DNA of 64,000 nt from Mumia xiangluensis (GCF_010994095.1 NZ_WJYO01000003.1:496001-560000), one strand, 5' to 3'; shown: positions 1-8,492, numbered from the stretch's first letter. Notes: a model not told the origin generated them from the letters alone. Numbers and translations: made by a program.

Positions 1-513
1 GGTCGCGCTCCACTGCGGAGTGAGGTCGGCGCGCCTCAGGTAGTCGTCGATCTCGTCGTCACCCAGGTACGCCAGGACGACGAGGCCCGCCGAGACCACG
101 CCGAGCGGGAACCGCGCCCCTTCGTACAGCACGAATGAGCGGATCGGGAACGCGCCGTCCTCGCGGAGCAGGACCACGGTCTCGTCACCGCGCCGTACGG
201 AGAAGAACGCACTCTCGCCGGTCGCCTCGGCCAGCCGTCGTACGCTCCCCCGGGCCTCTCGCGTCACGTCGAACCGCGACGCTGCGCGTGTGCCGAGCAC
301 GTACAGCTCGGGCCCCAGGAACCACCGTCCCGTCGCGCCGTCACGGTCGAGCAGACCCTCGACGGCGAGCGACTCGAGGAGACGGTGGGTCGTCGCGCGC
401 GGGAGCTCCGTCTCGCGGGCGACGTCACTGGTCGTGACGCCGTCGCTCGGTCCGCCGGCGACCGCGCGAAGGAGCCGGCTGAGCCTCCCGACGAGCTGCG
501 AGGACTGCGCCAC
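1..513 (-). CDS. IclR-family transcriptional regulator, C-terminus cut by the window edge
   Basis: 171 codons are visible from a GTG start at 513; the gene continues past base 1. The N-terminus is a winged helix-turn-helix with the IclR-type recognition stretch LPRATTHRLLESL at about residues 36-48. It is followed by the beta wing (GRWFLGPELYVLG) and the start of the effector-binding domain (ESAFFSVRRGDETVVLL). IclR proteins bind small organic acids and usually control an adjacent catabolic operon. This gene diverges from the CoA-transferase pair beginning at 667, its likely target. A TACGAT hexamer at 520-525 lies 6 bases upstream of the GTG, which suggests a leaderless message. Family assignment is firm; the effector is unknown. 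Confidence 0.85.
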   Translation of the reverse strand, partial: MAQSSQLVGRLSRLLRAVAGGPSDGVTTSDVARETELPRATTHRLLESLAVEGLLDRDGATGRWFLGPELYVLGTRAASRFDVTREARGSVRRLAEATGESAFFSVRRGDETVVLLREDGAFPIRSFVLYEGARFPLGVVSAGLVVLAYLGDDEIDDYLRRADLTPQWSAT

Positions 514-519
514 GCCACG

Positions 520-546
520 ATCGTACGAGGTGTCCGCTCAGTGGAC
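520..546. promoter_or_regulatory. IclR -10 hexamer and candidate IclR operator
   Basis: On the minus strand TACGAT (525-520) is positioned as a -10 box for leaderless transcription of the IclR gene. Just upstream, 532-546 reads GTCCGCTCAGTGGAC, a 15-bp near-palindrome with two mismatched pairs around a central C. It sits in the divergent region between the IclR gene and the CoA-transferase operon, so it is a reasonable autoregulatory and operon operator. Binding is inferred from position and symmetry only. Confidence 0.45.
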
Positions 547-666
547 GCATCGGGCAAGGGGTGACCGCCGACCGAGAGGATTCGGGAGCAGAGTCCTGCG
601 ATCATTGACGAGGTGACCCGTATCGCGTTCACTCGACGCGACCACTGGATGGACGGAGGCCCATCG

Positions 667-1386
667 ATGAGGAAGCTCCGCGACGACGCTCAGGCGGCGC
701 TCGACGGCTTGTTGCACGACGGCATGACGATCGCCGTCGGCGGGTTCGGCCTGTCGGGCAACCCGTTCGACCTGATCGAAGCCGTGCGCGACTCCGGCGT
801 CCAGGACCTCACCGTGGTCTCCAACAACATGGGCGTGGACGGCAAGGGGCTCGGGATCCTGCTGGAGAGCAGCCAGGTCACCAAGGTCATCGCCTCCTAC
901 GTCGGCGAGAACGCGCTGTTCGCGCGTCAGTTCCTCGACGGCGTGCTCGAGGTCGAGTTCACCCCGCAGGGCACGCTCGCGGAGCGGATGCGCGCGGGCG
1001 GTGCGGGCATCGCCGCGTTCTACACACGCACCGGCGTCGGCACGCCCGTCGCCGAGGGCAAGCCGACCGAGGTCTTCGACGGCGAGACGTACGTCCTCGA
1101 GCGCGGCATCATCGCCGATCTCGCCCTCGTCCACGCGCACACCGTCGACCCGGAGGGCAACCTCCGCTACCGGCTGACGGCCCGCAACTTCAACCCGATC
1201 GTCGCGACCTGCGGTCGCGCCACGGTCGTCGACGCCCAGCGGGTGCTCGACACCTACCTCGACCCCGACGACGTGCACACGCCCGGCATCTACGTGGACC
1301 GCGTGATCGCGTCGAGCGACCGCGAGTACCCGATCGAGCAGCGTACGACGCGCCCCCGCCCCGACCGTACGACCGAGGAGGCCTGA
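667..1386 (+). CDS. scoA: 3-oxoacid CoA-transferase subunit A
   Basis: 239 aa. Family I CoA-transferase alpha subunit, with the nucleotide-binding-like stretch [17 protein letters not shown] near residue 25, SSYVGEN-like ASYVGEN, and [28 protein letters not shown] in the middle of the protein (typical ScoA/AtoD landmarks). With subunit B it moves CoA from succinyl- or acetyl-CoA to a 3-oxo acid in the cytoplasm. The ATG at 667 is chosen because GGAGG lies at 656-660 and the upstream ATG at 613 lacks a ribosome site. It is separated from the B subunit by 2 bp. The C-terminal 25 residues are Arg/Thr-rich and look like a non-conserved tail. The exact acid is not determinable. Confidence 0.88.
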   Translation: MRKLRDDAQAALDGLLHDGMTIAVGGFGLSGNPFDLIEAVRDSGVQDLTVVSNNMGVDGKGLGILLESSQVTKVIASYVGENALFARQFLDGVLEVEFTPQGTLAERMRAGGAGIAAFYTRTGVGTPVAEGKPTEVFDGETYVLERGIIADLALVHAHTVDPEGNLRYRLTARNFNPIVATCGRATVVDAQRVLDTYLDPDDVHTPGIYVDRVIASSDREYPIEQRTTRPRPDRTTEEA

Positions 1387-1388
1387 CC

Positions 1389-2018
1389 ATGGCTTGGACC
1401 CGTGACGAGATGGCCGCGATCGCGGCTCTCGAGCTGAGCGACGGCGACTACGTCAACCTCGGCATCGGCATCCCGACACTCGTGGCCAACCACCTGCCCG
1501 AGGGCGTGTCGGTGTCGCTGCAGAGCGAGAACGGCCTCCTCGGCATCGGCCCCTTCCCGTACGAGGGCGAGGAGGACGCCGACCTGATCAACGCCGGCAA
1601 GCAGACCGTCACCGCGGCGCCCGGTGCGAGCATCTTCGACTCGGCCACGTCGTTCGCGATGATCCGGGGAGGCCACGTCGACGTCGCGATCCTCGGCGCG
1701 CTGCAGGTCGGCGCCAACGGCGACCTCGCCAACTGGACCGTCCCCGGCAAGCTCGTCAAGGGCATGGGCGGCGCGATGGACCTCGTCGCCGGCACGCGCC
1801 GCGTCGTCGTCATCACCGACCACGTCGCCAAGGACGGCACTCCCAAGATCGTCGAGGAGTGCACGCTGCCGCTGACCGGCGCGGGCGTCGTCGACCGGAT
1901 CATCACCGACCTCGCGGTCCTCGACGTCACGCCCGACGGTCTGGAGCTCGTCCAGGTGTGCCCCGGCCTGACCGCCGACGACATCCGCGCGAAGACCGAC
2001 GCGCCGGTGCGCGGCTGA
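1389..2018 (+). CDS. scoB: 3-oxoacid CoA-transferase subunit B
   Basis: 209 aa, normal for this subunit. It carries the SENG signature ([12 protein letters not shown]), whose Glu forms the covalent acyl-enzyme anhydride, plus [14 protein letters not shown] and [18 protein letters not shown], both typical of ScoB/AtoA/PcaJ. Translation starts 2 bp after the A-subunit stop, so the subunits are co-translated. Downstream is a tail-to-tail minus-strand operon; the intergenic gap is only 3 bp, leaving no room for a classic terminator. Confidence 0.9.
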   Translation: MAWTRDEMAAIAALELSDGDYVNLGIGIPTLVANHLPEGVSVSLQSENGLLGIGPFPYEGEEDADLINAGKQTVTAAPGASIFDSATSFAMIRGGHVDVAILGALQVGANGDLANWTVPGKLVKGMGGAMDLVAGTRRVVVITDHVAKDGTPKIVEECTLPLTGAGVVDRIITDLAVLDVTPDGLELVQVCPGLTADDIRAKTDAPVRG

Positions 2019-2021
2019 CGG

Positions 2022-2354
2022 CTACGCCGCCGGAGCAGGCACCCGCACGAGCGCGAGCGGGACGTGATGCTGCCCGGCATGCATGTCCCGGTCACGCAAC
2101 GATCCCTGGCTGATGGGCCGCGGGTACGAGATCTTCACGACGTTGAGCGACGGGATCCGGAACAGCTGGACCTGGTCCGCCGCGACGCCGTACAGCTCGG
2201 CGACGACGTCCTCGTTCACGTACGCGGCGTCGGCCGCGAGGGCGTACGACGCCTCGTCGCGCATGAAGAGCTCCATCGTCACCCAGAACGGTCCGGCGTT
2301 CTTGGAACGCACCTCCTGGGCCAGGTCGCCGAGAGCGATCGTGTCGTTCGTCAT
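2022..2354 (-). CDS. DUF4387 family protein
   Basis: 110 aa. The sequence starts MTNDTIALGDLAQEVRSKNAGPFWVTMELF and contains RDEASY and a C-terminal segment with MHAGQHHVPLAL, matching my knowledge of the DUF4387 family. This family is found next to, or fused to, AtuA-like/DUF1446 proteins. Its start overlaps the stop of the upstream AtuA-like gene by 4 bases (ATGA), so the two are probably subunits of one enzyme. No biochemical role is established to my knowledge. It is the last gene of the operon that begins with the MFS transporter at 7135. Confidence 0.78.
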   Translation of the reverse strand: MTNDTIALGDLAQEVRSKNAGPFWVTMELFMRDEASYALAADAAYVNEDVVAELYGVAADQVQLFRIPSLNVVKISYPRPISQGSLRDRDMHAGQHHVPLALVRVPAPAA

Positions 2355-3739
2355 GCGTGGTCGTCCTTCGTCTCGATCCGGAACATGCTCGTCGGCGTGG
2401 CTGCGTCGACGACGTGGTTGAGCACGAACTCGTACGCGGCACCGCGTTCGATCTCGGCAGGCGAGGTGGCGAACGCGAAGCTCGGCAGGTAGTCCATGTC
2501 CGCGGTGGGCAGGTGCAGCATCAGCGGGTTCGCGACCTTGGCCACGGCGGTCGCGGTGGCCTGGTCGGCAGCGCTGACGAGGAGCATCACGCCGACCTCA
2601 CGCGGTGGCCCGGCCTCGGGCTCGAGGGTGTCGAGGACCGCGTTGTGCCCGTACAGACGGACGTCGAACGCGTAGTCGTCCGGCCCGAGCCCCAGGGTCT
2701 GCTCGACCCGCTGCGACAGGACGACACGGAGCAGGTCGGCCCAGCCGTCGATGTCGGCGAGCACGCGTGGGTCGCGGATCGCGGCGAACGACATCGTCTC
2801 GTAGCCCGTCAGGCGCGCGCCCTCGAGCTTGATCGTGTGCTGGTCGGCGACGTGGAACTGCGAGCCCTCGACCCTGACACGCCGGTCGTCCAGCGCGGTG
2901 TACGTCGCCTCGTGGACGTCGATCGTGCCGTCGGGCTCGCGCATCGAGAAGGGGTTGACCGTCTCGTACAGCATGTGGGCGGCGACCGAGCTCGGCGTGC
3001 AGGCGGCCTCAGGGTCCAGGGGCTCGATCGTGAACCCGCCCGCGTCGATCGTGGCGATGACGCCTCCGGCACGCGGGTTCGTGGTGCACTGGCCGCCGCA
3101 CTCGACGATCTTCGCGACGTGCCACGTGGGTCCGGCCGGCATCCCCATCATGAGGGGGTACGCCGCCGCGACCGCCGTGTCCGTGGCGCGGCCGGCGAGG
3201 ACGACCTGCGCCCCGCCCTGCAGCGCCTCCACGATCGGCTCGTGACCCATCATGCCGACGATGTGGGTGCAGCTCTCGAGGGTCTCGACGCTGAGCTCGC
3301 CCATCGGCGGGAGCGGGTGCGTACGTCCGGCGTCGAGGTGCTCTTTGAGATCGGCCGCCGACTGCTCGCTGTAGATCCGTGCGACGCGAAGATCGAGCCC
3401 CTCCTCGGCCATCACCTGGTCGGCGAGCCCGGCCACCCAGTCGACACCCGAGTCGGTGCCGCTGGTGCCGCACGACCCGACGATCACCGGGATCCCCGCG
3501 CCGGCAGCCGCCTTGAGCACGATGCGCAGGTCACGAGCGACCTGCGGTGCGGACGTCTTCGGCTTGGACGCACCCAGGTAGGCAGGTCCGGAGTCGGTCG
3601 AGCCTCCGTCGATCGCGATGACGTCGGCGCCGAGCGCGATCCCGCGCTCCACCGTCGACTCCGCGAAGCCCGCACCGAGCATCCCGGTCGGGACGAGGAT
3701 CCGTACCGAGTCCGTCTGCTGGTCTGTCGTCCTGGTCAT
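2351..3739 (-). CDS. Acyclic terpene utilisation AtuA-like (DUF1446) protein
   Basis: 462 aa. N-terminal motif RILVPTGMLGAGF, then VIAIDGGSTDSGPAYLG, GSCGTSGTDSG and VVLAGRATDTAVAAAYPLM, which together match the AtuA/DUF1446 family. AtuA was named from Pseudomonas citronellol/geraniol catabolism, where its catalytic step is not clearly defined. The start at 3739 is preceded by an AGAGGAC ribosome site. It sits 62 bp downstream of the tartrate-type dehydrogenase and overlaps the DUF4387 gene by 4 bases. Nothing else here is typical of the Atu terpene pathway, so a role in hydroxy-acid or dicarboxylate metabolism is at least as likely. Confidence 0.8.
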   Translation of the reverse strand: MTRTTDQQTDSVRILVPTGMLGAGFAESTVERGIALGADVIAIDGGSTDSGPAYLGASKPKTSAPQVARDLRIVLKAAAGAGIPVIVGSCGTSGTDSGVDWVAGLADQVMAEEGLDLRVARIYSEQSAADLKEHLDAGRTHPLPPMGELSVETLESCTHIVGMMGHEPIVEALQGGAQVVLAGRATDTAVAAAYPLMMGMPAGPTWHVAKIVECGGQCTTNPRAGGVIATIDAGGFTIEPLDPEAACTPSSVAAHMLYETVNPFSMREPDGTIDVHEATYTALDDRRVRVEGSQFHVADQHTIKLEGARLTGYETMSFAAIRDPRVLADIDGWADLLRVVLSQRVEQTLGLGPDDYAFDVRLYGHNAVLDTLEPEAGPPREVGVMLLVSAADQATATAVAKVANPLMLHLPTADMDYLPSFAFATSPAEIERGAAYEFVLNHVVDAATPTSMFRIETKDDHA

Positions 3740-3801
3740 GCTCGTCCTCTGATCGGCTGCTGCTGGTCGGTGGGTGGCTGGTCGTGGTGTGCGAGAGGGA
3801 G

Positions 3802-4857
3802 TCACAGCGAGATCGCCTCCTGCACGGCGGCGGCGAGCTCGCGGGTCGTCGCGGTCCCGCCGAGGTCGGGCGTACGGACGTCGCCGTCGGCGAGGGTCGC
3901 CCGGATCGCGGCGAGGAGCGCGTCGCCGGAGCGCTTCTCGCCGAGGTGGTCGAGCATCATCGACGCCGACCACAGTGCACCGATCGGGTTCGCGATGCCC
4001 TTGCCGGCGATGTCCGGTGCCGAACCGTGCACCGGCTCGAACATCGACGGGAAGTCTCGCTCGGGGTCGAGGTTGGCCGACGGGGCGATGCCGATGCTCC
4101 CGGCGACCGCTGCGGCGAGGTCGCTCAGGATGTCGCCGAACAGGTTGGACCCGACGATCACGTCGAACGACGACGGGTCCAGCACGAGCTTGGCCGCGAG
4201 CGCGTCGATGTGCTCCTGCCGCCACGACACCGATGGCTGGCGCTCGGCGCGCTCACGGACGATCTCGTCCCAGAACGGCATGGTGTGGACGATGCCGTTG
4301 GACTTCGTCGCCGAGGTGACATGTCCGCGACGGGTCGTGGCGAGGTCGAAGGCGTAGTCCACGATGCGCGTGACCCCGGCCCGCGTGAACACCGCCTCCT
4401 GCACCGCCATCTCCTGCGCGGTGCCGGTGCTGAACCGGCCGCCGATCTCGGAGTACTCGCCTTCGACGTTCTCGCGGACCACCACGAAATCCACCTCTCC
4501 GGGATCGCGCAACGGCCCCGGCAGGCCAGGCATCACGCTGATCGGGCGGAGGTTGACGTACTGCTGGAACCGGCGGCGGATCGGGATGAGCAGCCCCCAC
4601 AGCGACACGTGGTCGGGGACGCCCGGCCACCCGACCGCGCCGAGCAGGATCGCGTCGTGGTCGCGGATCTGGTCGAGTCCGTCCGGCGGCATCATCGCGC
4701 CGGTCTCCTGGTAGCGCGCGCACGACCAGTCGAAGTGGTCGAACGCGATCTCGAAGCCGGCACGGTCGGCGAGGTGCTCGAGCAGGTCGACGGTCGGGGC
4801 CGTCACCTCCACCCCGATGCCGTCACCGGGGATCACGGCGATGCGGTAGCGGCTCAT
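3802..4857 (-). CDS. Tartrate/D-malate-type decarboxylating dehydrogenase (isopropylmalate dehydrogenase family)
   Basis: 351 aa. Starts with YRIAVIPGDGIGVEV, the beta-decarboxylating dehydrogenase N-terminus. It contains VVVRENVEGEYSEIGGRF (substrate loop), TSATKSNGI with the catalytic Lys region, VGSNLFGDILSDLAA with the metal-binding Asp pair, and EPVHGSAPDIAGKGIANPIG for NAD. The ENVEGEYS loop resembles tartrate dehydrogenase/D-malate dehydrogenase (TtuC, DmlA) rather than LeuB. It would oxidise a 2-hydroxy dicarboxylate to a 2-oxo acid with CO2 release. ATG overlaps the stop of the neighbouring hydroxyacid dehydrogenase (ATGA at 4854-4857), so the two are co-translated. Confidence 0.82.
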   Translation of the reverse strand: MSRYRIAVIPGDGIGVEVTAPTVDLLEHLADRAGFEIAFDHFDWSCARYQETGAMMPPDGLDQIRDHDAILLGAVGWPGVPDHVSLWGLLIPIRRRFQQYVNLRPISVMPGLPGPLRDPGEVDFVVVRENVEGEYSEIGGRFSTGTAQEMAVQEAVFTRAGVTRIVDYAFDLATTRRGHVTSATKSNGIVHTMPFWDEIVRERAERQPSVSWRQEHIDALAAKLVLDPSSFDVIVGSNLFGDILSDLAAAVAGSIGIAPSANLDPERDFPSMFEPVHGSAPDIAGKGIANPIGALWSASMMLDHLGEKRSGDALLAAIRATLADGDVRTPDLGGTATTRELAAAVQEAISL

Positions 4858-5852
4858 GCGGACACTCCTCGGACGTCGGTGATCGGGCGAGCGTCGATCA
4901 GGTGGGCGTTGACGCAGTGCCGGGCTTCGCCGGCGAGCGCCGCCACGAGCTCCTCCGCGCCACGGAGACCGGCGGCCGCACGCGCCTCTGCCGTCTGGCC
5001 AGCCATGTGGGACGTGATGACGATCCCGTCGATCCCCCGCAGCACGCTGTCGGTGGGCAGGGGTTCGACGGCGACGACGTCGAGGGCGGCGCCGGCGATC
5101 ACCCCGTCCCGTACGGCGTCGGCGAGGGCGTGCTCGTCCACGATCCCGCCGCGAGCGGTGTTGACGAGGATCGCGGTCGGCTTCATCCGCGCGAACGCAG
5201 CCGCGTCCATCAGGTGGCGGGTGCTGTCGTCGAGCGAGGTGTGGAGCGAGACGTAGTCCGAGCGGGCGAGGAGCTCGTCGAGGGGGACGACGGTGGCCGC
5301 CACGTCCGCCCGATCGTCGGCCGGCACCCGAGTCGTACAGAGCACCTCCATCCCGAACGCCCGGGCGAGCGGGACGACCGCGCGGGCCGATGCGCCGAGC
5401 CCGACCAGCCCGAGCGTCGCCCCACGGATCTCGTGACCGTCACCTCGCGGCCAACGTCCTCCGGCGACGCCCGCGCTGAGGTGCACGATCCGCCGCGCGG
5501 CCGACAGGATCAGGCCCAGCGTGAACTCGGCGACGGCGTTGGCGTTGATCCCTGGCAGGTTGCTGACGGTGATCCCGTGCCTGGCCGCGGCGACGACGTC
5601 GACGGAGTCGTATCCGACCCCGGTCCTGACGACCGCGCGCAGCCGGCGGGCAGACGCCAGCACCTCGGCCGTCATGGGCTCGTTCGCGACGAGCGCGGCG
5701 TCGACGTCGGCGAGCAGCGCCACGAGCTCCGCCGGGTCGCGCCGTCCCCGCATCGGGGCGTGCACCGTCTCGCACCCCGCGTCGCGCAGGTAGCGGTCCA
5801 CCACGTCGTCCGGCTCGAGGTAGTCGGTGGTGATCAGGACGCGGGGGCTCAC
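4854..5852 (-). CDS. D-2-hydroxyacid dehydrogenase (NAD-dependent, SerA/GyaR type)
   Basis: 332 aa from a GTG at 5852 that overlaps the MFS stop by 4 bases (GTGA). The NAD motif is LGLVGLGASARAVVPLARAF near residue 150. The catalytic triad is visible as Arg in NTARGGIVDE, Glu in VEPLP and His in ITSHMAGQ. It reduces or oxidises a 2-oxo/2-hydroxy acid in the cytoplasm. Placement between a transporter and a tartrate-type dehydrogenase suggests a hydroxy-acid or sugar-acid route. The specific acid cannot be predicted; phosphoglycerate dehydrogenase is unlikely because there is no C-terminal ACT or ASB domain. Confidence 0.85.
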   Translation of the reverse strand: MSPRVLITTDYLEPDDVVDRYLRDAGCETVHAPMRGRRDPAELVALLADVDAALVANEPMTAEVLASARRLRAVVRTGVGYDSVDVVAAARHGITVSNLPGINANAVAEFTLGLILSAARRIVHLSAGVAGGRWPRGDGHEIRGATLGLVGLGASARAVVPLARAFGMEVLCTTRVPADDRADVAATVVPLDELLARSDYVSLHTSLDDSTRHLMDAAAFARMKPTAILVNTARGGIVDEHALADAVRDGVIAGAALDVVAVEPLPTDSVLRGIDGIVITSHMAGQTAEARAAAGLRGAEELVAALAGEARHCVNAHLIDARPITDVRGVSA

Positions 5853-7135
5853 AACGCCACCCCGTCGGTACGGCGGCCCTGGAGCGTGCTGACTCGGCTC
5901 ACCACGACGATCGCCAGACCGGCGAGGATCGCGATGTCGAAGAGCATGAACGACCAGCTGGAGAGGTCGATCGCTCCACCGACGATCGCGGGGCCGATGA
6001 AGCCGCCGCTGGCCCAGCCCACGGTGTACAGACCGGCGTACGTCCCGAGGACCCGCGCCGACGGAGCGAGGTTCCACAGGACGACGACGGCGTTGATCAT
6101 GAAGCCGGCCGCGCCTGCGGCACCGATGCAGAACGCGACCACCGTCGCCGTCGGCGTCTGGACGAGCCCGCCGAACACCATCGCCGCGGCGAACACCGAC
6201 ATGCCGCCGATCATCACGGTGATCCGGCCGACCTTCTCGGCGAGCAGCGCTGCCGGGTACGCCGCCACGATGTACGCGACGCCGGCGGGGAGGGTGAGCC
6301 CGCCGGCGTCGCCGCGTGACAGGTCGAGCACCTCCTGGCCGTACGGGGTGAGGAGCGCGCGCGACGCCGCCCACGCGGCACCGAAGAGGAAGATCGAGAC
6401 CACGAGCAGCAGCCGGCTGCGGTCGACGTCGCGGACGATGTCGAGGATCACGTCACGGACGCGGATCCGCGGGGCCTTCCCGTCCTCGCCGGCCGCATCC
6501 TCCTGGAGAGCGGCCTGGTATCCCGCGGACCGGCTGTCGCGAACCCTCCACGCGAGCACCGCGATCGAGATCAGCATCAGCGCCGCAGGGATCGCGAACG
6601 CCGCCTTCGGGTGCTCGTCGACCACGAAGATGCTGATGAGTGCGGCCACGATGACGGTCAGCGCGGAGGCGATCTTCACCGCCGCGTTGGCGCGGCTGCG
6701 TCGCTCCGGGGCGATGAAGTCCGGCAGGAGCGACTCAGCGATCGGCTTGAACGAGTTGGCGACCAGCGCGTAGGCGAAGATCACCGCGAGAAGGGTCGGC
6801 AGCGAGGCGGCGGAGTGCGGGATGACCACGAAGAGGAGCGCGGCGAGCGGCATGCCGACGACCAGGTACGGCATGCGCCTGCCCCACGTCGTACGGGTGT
6901 TGTCCGACCGGTTGCCCATCCAGGGCTGGATGAAGATCCCGAACAGGTTGTCCATGCCCATGCACAGGCCGACGATCGCGGCACTCGCGATGTGCTCGCG
7001 CAGCAGCGGCGGCACCTGGCTGTCGTAGAAGTTCCACGTCGACTCTTGCGCGAACACCGCGAGCGCGACGAAGAAGGTGATGCGTCGTTCCGTCGAACGC
7101 TGGGACCTGGGTGTCTGTGACGCCGTTGTCGACAT
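5849..7135 (-). CDS. MFS transporter (sugar/acid permease type)
   Basis: 428 aa, with about 12 hydrophobic segments, an A-like motif GNRSDNTRTTWGRRMPY after TM2 and a central cytoplasmic linker (about residues 190-220, acidic and basic). The N-terminal FDSQVPPLL-like WNFYDSQVPPLL and the RSDNTRTTWGRRMPY motif recall the SLC45/GPH-like sucrose-type permeases. The start at 7135 is preferred over 7174 because GAGGAG lies 8 bases before it. It is the promoter-proximal gene of the five-gene minus operon and diverges from the GntR gene, its likely regulator. It probably imports the acid metabolised by the downstream dehydrogenases. Confidence 0.82.
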   Translation of the reverse strand: MSTTASQTPRSQRSTERRITFFVALAVFAQESTWNFYDSQVPPLLREHIASAAIVGLCMGMDNLFGIFIQPWMGNRSDNTRTTWGRRMPYLVVGMPLAALLFVVIPHSAASLPTLLAVIFAYALVANSFKPIAESLLPDFIAPERRSRANAAVKIASALTVIVAALISIFVVDEHPKAAFAIPAALMLISIAVLAWRVRDSRSAGYQAALQEDAAGEDGKAPRIRVRDVILDIVRDVDRSRLLLVVSIFLFGAAWAASRALLTPYGQEVLDLSRGDAGGLTLPAGVAYIVAAYPAALLAEKVGRITVMIGGMSVFAAAMVFGGLVQTPTATVVAFCIGAAGAAGFMINAVVVLWNLAPSARVLGTYAGLYTVGWASGGFIGPAIVGGAIDLSSWSFMLFDIAILAGLAIVVVSRVSTLQGRRTDGVAL

Positions 7136-7189
7136 GCGGTTGCTCCTCACCGAAACAGTAGATGGACGGCCCATACGTGGCTCGCGTCA

Positions 7190-7256
7190 CACTATTTTGC
7201 TATAGCAAGACTGTCAATAGTGGCAAACGGTGATGCGATGGCGTAGCCGCTAGGCT
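7190..7256. promoter_or_regulatory. Divergent MFS/GntR promoter with candidate GntR operator
   Basis: An AT-rich island in otherwise GC-rich DNA. A perfect 12-bp palindrome TTGCTATAGCAA occupies 7197-7208. A wider inverted pair CACTATT (7190-7196) and AATAGTG (7216-7222) overlaps it. TAGGCT at 7251-7256 is 6 bases before the GTG of the GntR gene, fitting a leaderless -10 box. FCD-type GntR proteins bind short palindromes of this kind; the pairing with the adjacent gene is inference. Confidence 0.55.
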
Positions 7257-7262
7257 GGGCCC

Positions 7263-7979
7263 GTGCCCTCCGAGCTCTCGACCCACCTGGCATCCGAAAC
7301 GCTGGCCGACCGCGCCTACCGCTCCATCCGGGCGGCGGTGACGACGGGCGAGCTCCGACCGGGTCAGAAGGTCACCGAGCGCGGGCTCGCCGAACGACTG
7401 TCCGTGAGCCCGACCCCGATCCGCGAGGCGATCCGCCGCCTCGAGCAGGACGGGCTCCTCGAGCGGACCGGCCCACGGACGGTCGAGGTCGCGCAGATCG
7501 GCGACGGTGCGATCTCAGACCTCGCCGAGGTCGAGGTGGCGCTGCGGGGGATGGTCGCGCGATTCGCCGCGCGACACGCGACCCGTGCCCATCTCGACGC
7601 GCTCGACAGCATCCTCGACGAGGCGGACGACCTGCTGATCCTTCTCGTGCAGCGGCACAGCAACGGCGAGCCGCTCGAGCGCTACGTCGACCAGCTCCTG
7701 GATGCCATGCAACGGTTCAACGACGCCCTGGACGCCTGCGCAGGCAACCCCGTGCTGGTGCGGCTCCTCGACCAGGCGCGCGTCTTCTCCCGCCCCGAAC
7801 GCCGCGCCCGCATCGTGGAGGCGATCGACCACGACCCCGAGTTCGGGCGCGACCGCTACGACAGCCACCGCGCGCTGGTCACCGCGCTGCGAGCCGGCGA
7901 CGGCGCCGAGGCCGAGCGGCTCATGACCGAGGACGCACGCGGCGGCCTCGCCGATCTCCTGGCCGACGAGCACCGCTGA
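7263..7979 (+). CDS. GntR-family regulator, FCD (FadR) subfamily
   Basis: 238 aa from GTG 7263. N-terminal winged helix: AYRSIRAAVTTGELRPGQKVTERGLAERLSVSPTPIREAIRRLEQDGLLERTG, the classic GntR pattern. The C-terminal all-helical FCD domain has acidic and His-rich positions (RFAARHATRAHLDALDSILDEAD, YDSHRALVTALRAGD, where the SHR/H pattern is typical of metal-assisted carboxylate sensing). FCD regulators sense organic acids. It diverges from the transporter/dehydrogenase operon with a perfect palindrome between them, so it most likely represses that operon and itself. Confidence 0.85.
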   Translation: MPSELSTHLASETLADRAYRSIRAAVTTGELRPGQKVTERGLAERLSVSPTPIREAIRRLEQDGLLERTGPRTVEVAQIGDGAISDLAEVEVALRGMVARFAARHATRAHLDALDSILDEADDLLILLVQRHSNGEPLERYVDQLLDAMQRFNDALDACAGNPVLVRLLDQARVFSRPERRARIVEAIDHDPEFGRDRYDSHRALVTALRAGDGAEAERLMTEDARGGLADLLADEHR

Positions 7980-8002
7980 CCCGTCGCTGGACGAACCCCG
8001 AC

Positions 8003-8458
8003 TCAGCTCGGCGATGCCCCGCCCGGGGCGACCACCTGCTCGAAGGCGTCGATGGCTCTCAGGAGATAACGCTCCACGGCAGCAGACTCCGCCGCCGTGA
8101 AGTCGGCGTCGAGGTCGCGCAGAGCGATCAACATCGGTTGAAGATGCTCGACCAGCGAGCGACGGCCCGACCGGGTGAGGTGGATCGCGGTACGGCGCCG
8201 GTCCTCCGGGTCAGGCGTGCGTTCGATGTATCCCCGCGCAACCAGCCGGTCGACGAGACCGGTGACGGCGGCGGTGCTCACCGCGAGGGCTCGTGAGAGC
8301 TCGGCCGGACCGGCCACCCGATCAGCGAGGAACTGCAGCGCACTGAGCTCGAGCTGGCTCAACCGAGCCTGTTGGCCCACCAGGCTCCGCACCTGCCAGG
8401 CCTTCTCCACCGCGAGGCTCAGCAGCTGCGGATTCTTGTGCTCTTCCGGGGCTGCCAA
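8003..8458 (-). CDS. MarR-family regulator
   Basis: 151 aa from a TTG start at 8458, with an AGGAAGTGAG stretch upstream. Winged helix LSQLELSALQFLADRVAGPAELSRALAVSTAAVTGLVDRLVARGYIERTPDPEDRRRTAIHLT is textbook MarR, including the DRR wing tip. The N- and C-terminal helices would form the dimer interface. It diverges from the MMPL exporter gene across 76 bp that contain a paired palindrome, so it probably represses the exporter and responds to a hydrophobic or phenolic compound. Confidence 0.85.
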   Translation of the reverse strand: MAAPEEHKNPQLLSLAVEKAWQVRSLVGQQARLSQLELSALQFLADRVAGPAELSRALAVSTAAVTGLVDRLVARGYIERTPDPEDRRRTAIHLTRSGRRSLVEHLQPMLIALRDLDADFTAAESAAVERYLLRAIDAFEQVVAPGGASPS

Positions 8459-8474
8459 TTTGTCTCACTTCCTT

Positions 8475-8492
8475 AACATCTAAGATGCTTAG
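8475..8492. promoter_or_regulatory. Candidate MarR operator
   Basis: Two overlapping inverted repeats: CATCT-A-AGATG (8477-8487) and CTAAG-ATG-CTTAG (8480-8492). They lie in the 76-bp region between the divergent MarR and MMPL genes. The spacing fits MarR dimers covering the exporter promoter. The role is inferred from position. Confidence 0.45.

Noticed and set aside
2357-4357. A 666-codon open frame on the plus strand opposite the AtuA-like and tartrate-type dehydrogenase genes.
   Set aside because: It is antisense to two clear enzyme genes, is extremely Arg/Gly/Val-rich with no domain, and results from high GC lowering stop-codon frequency.
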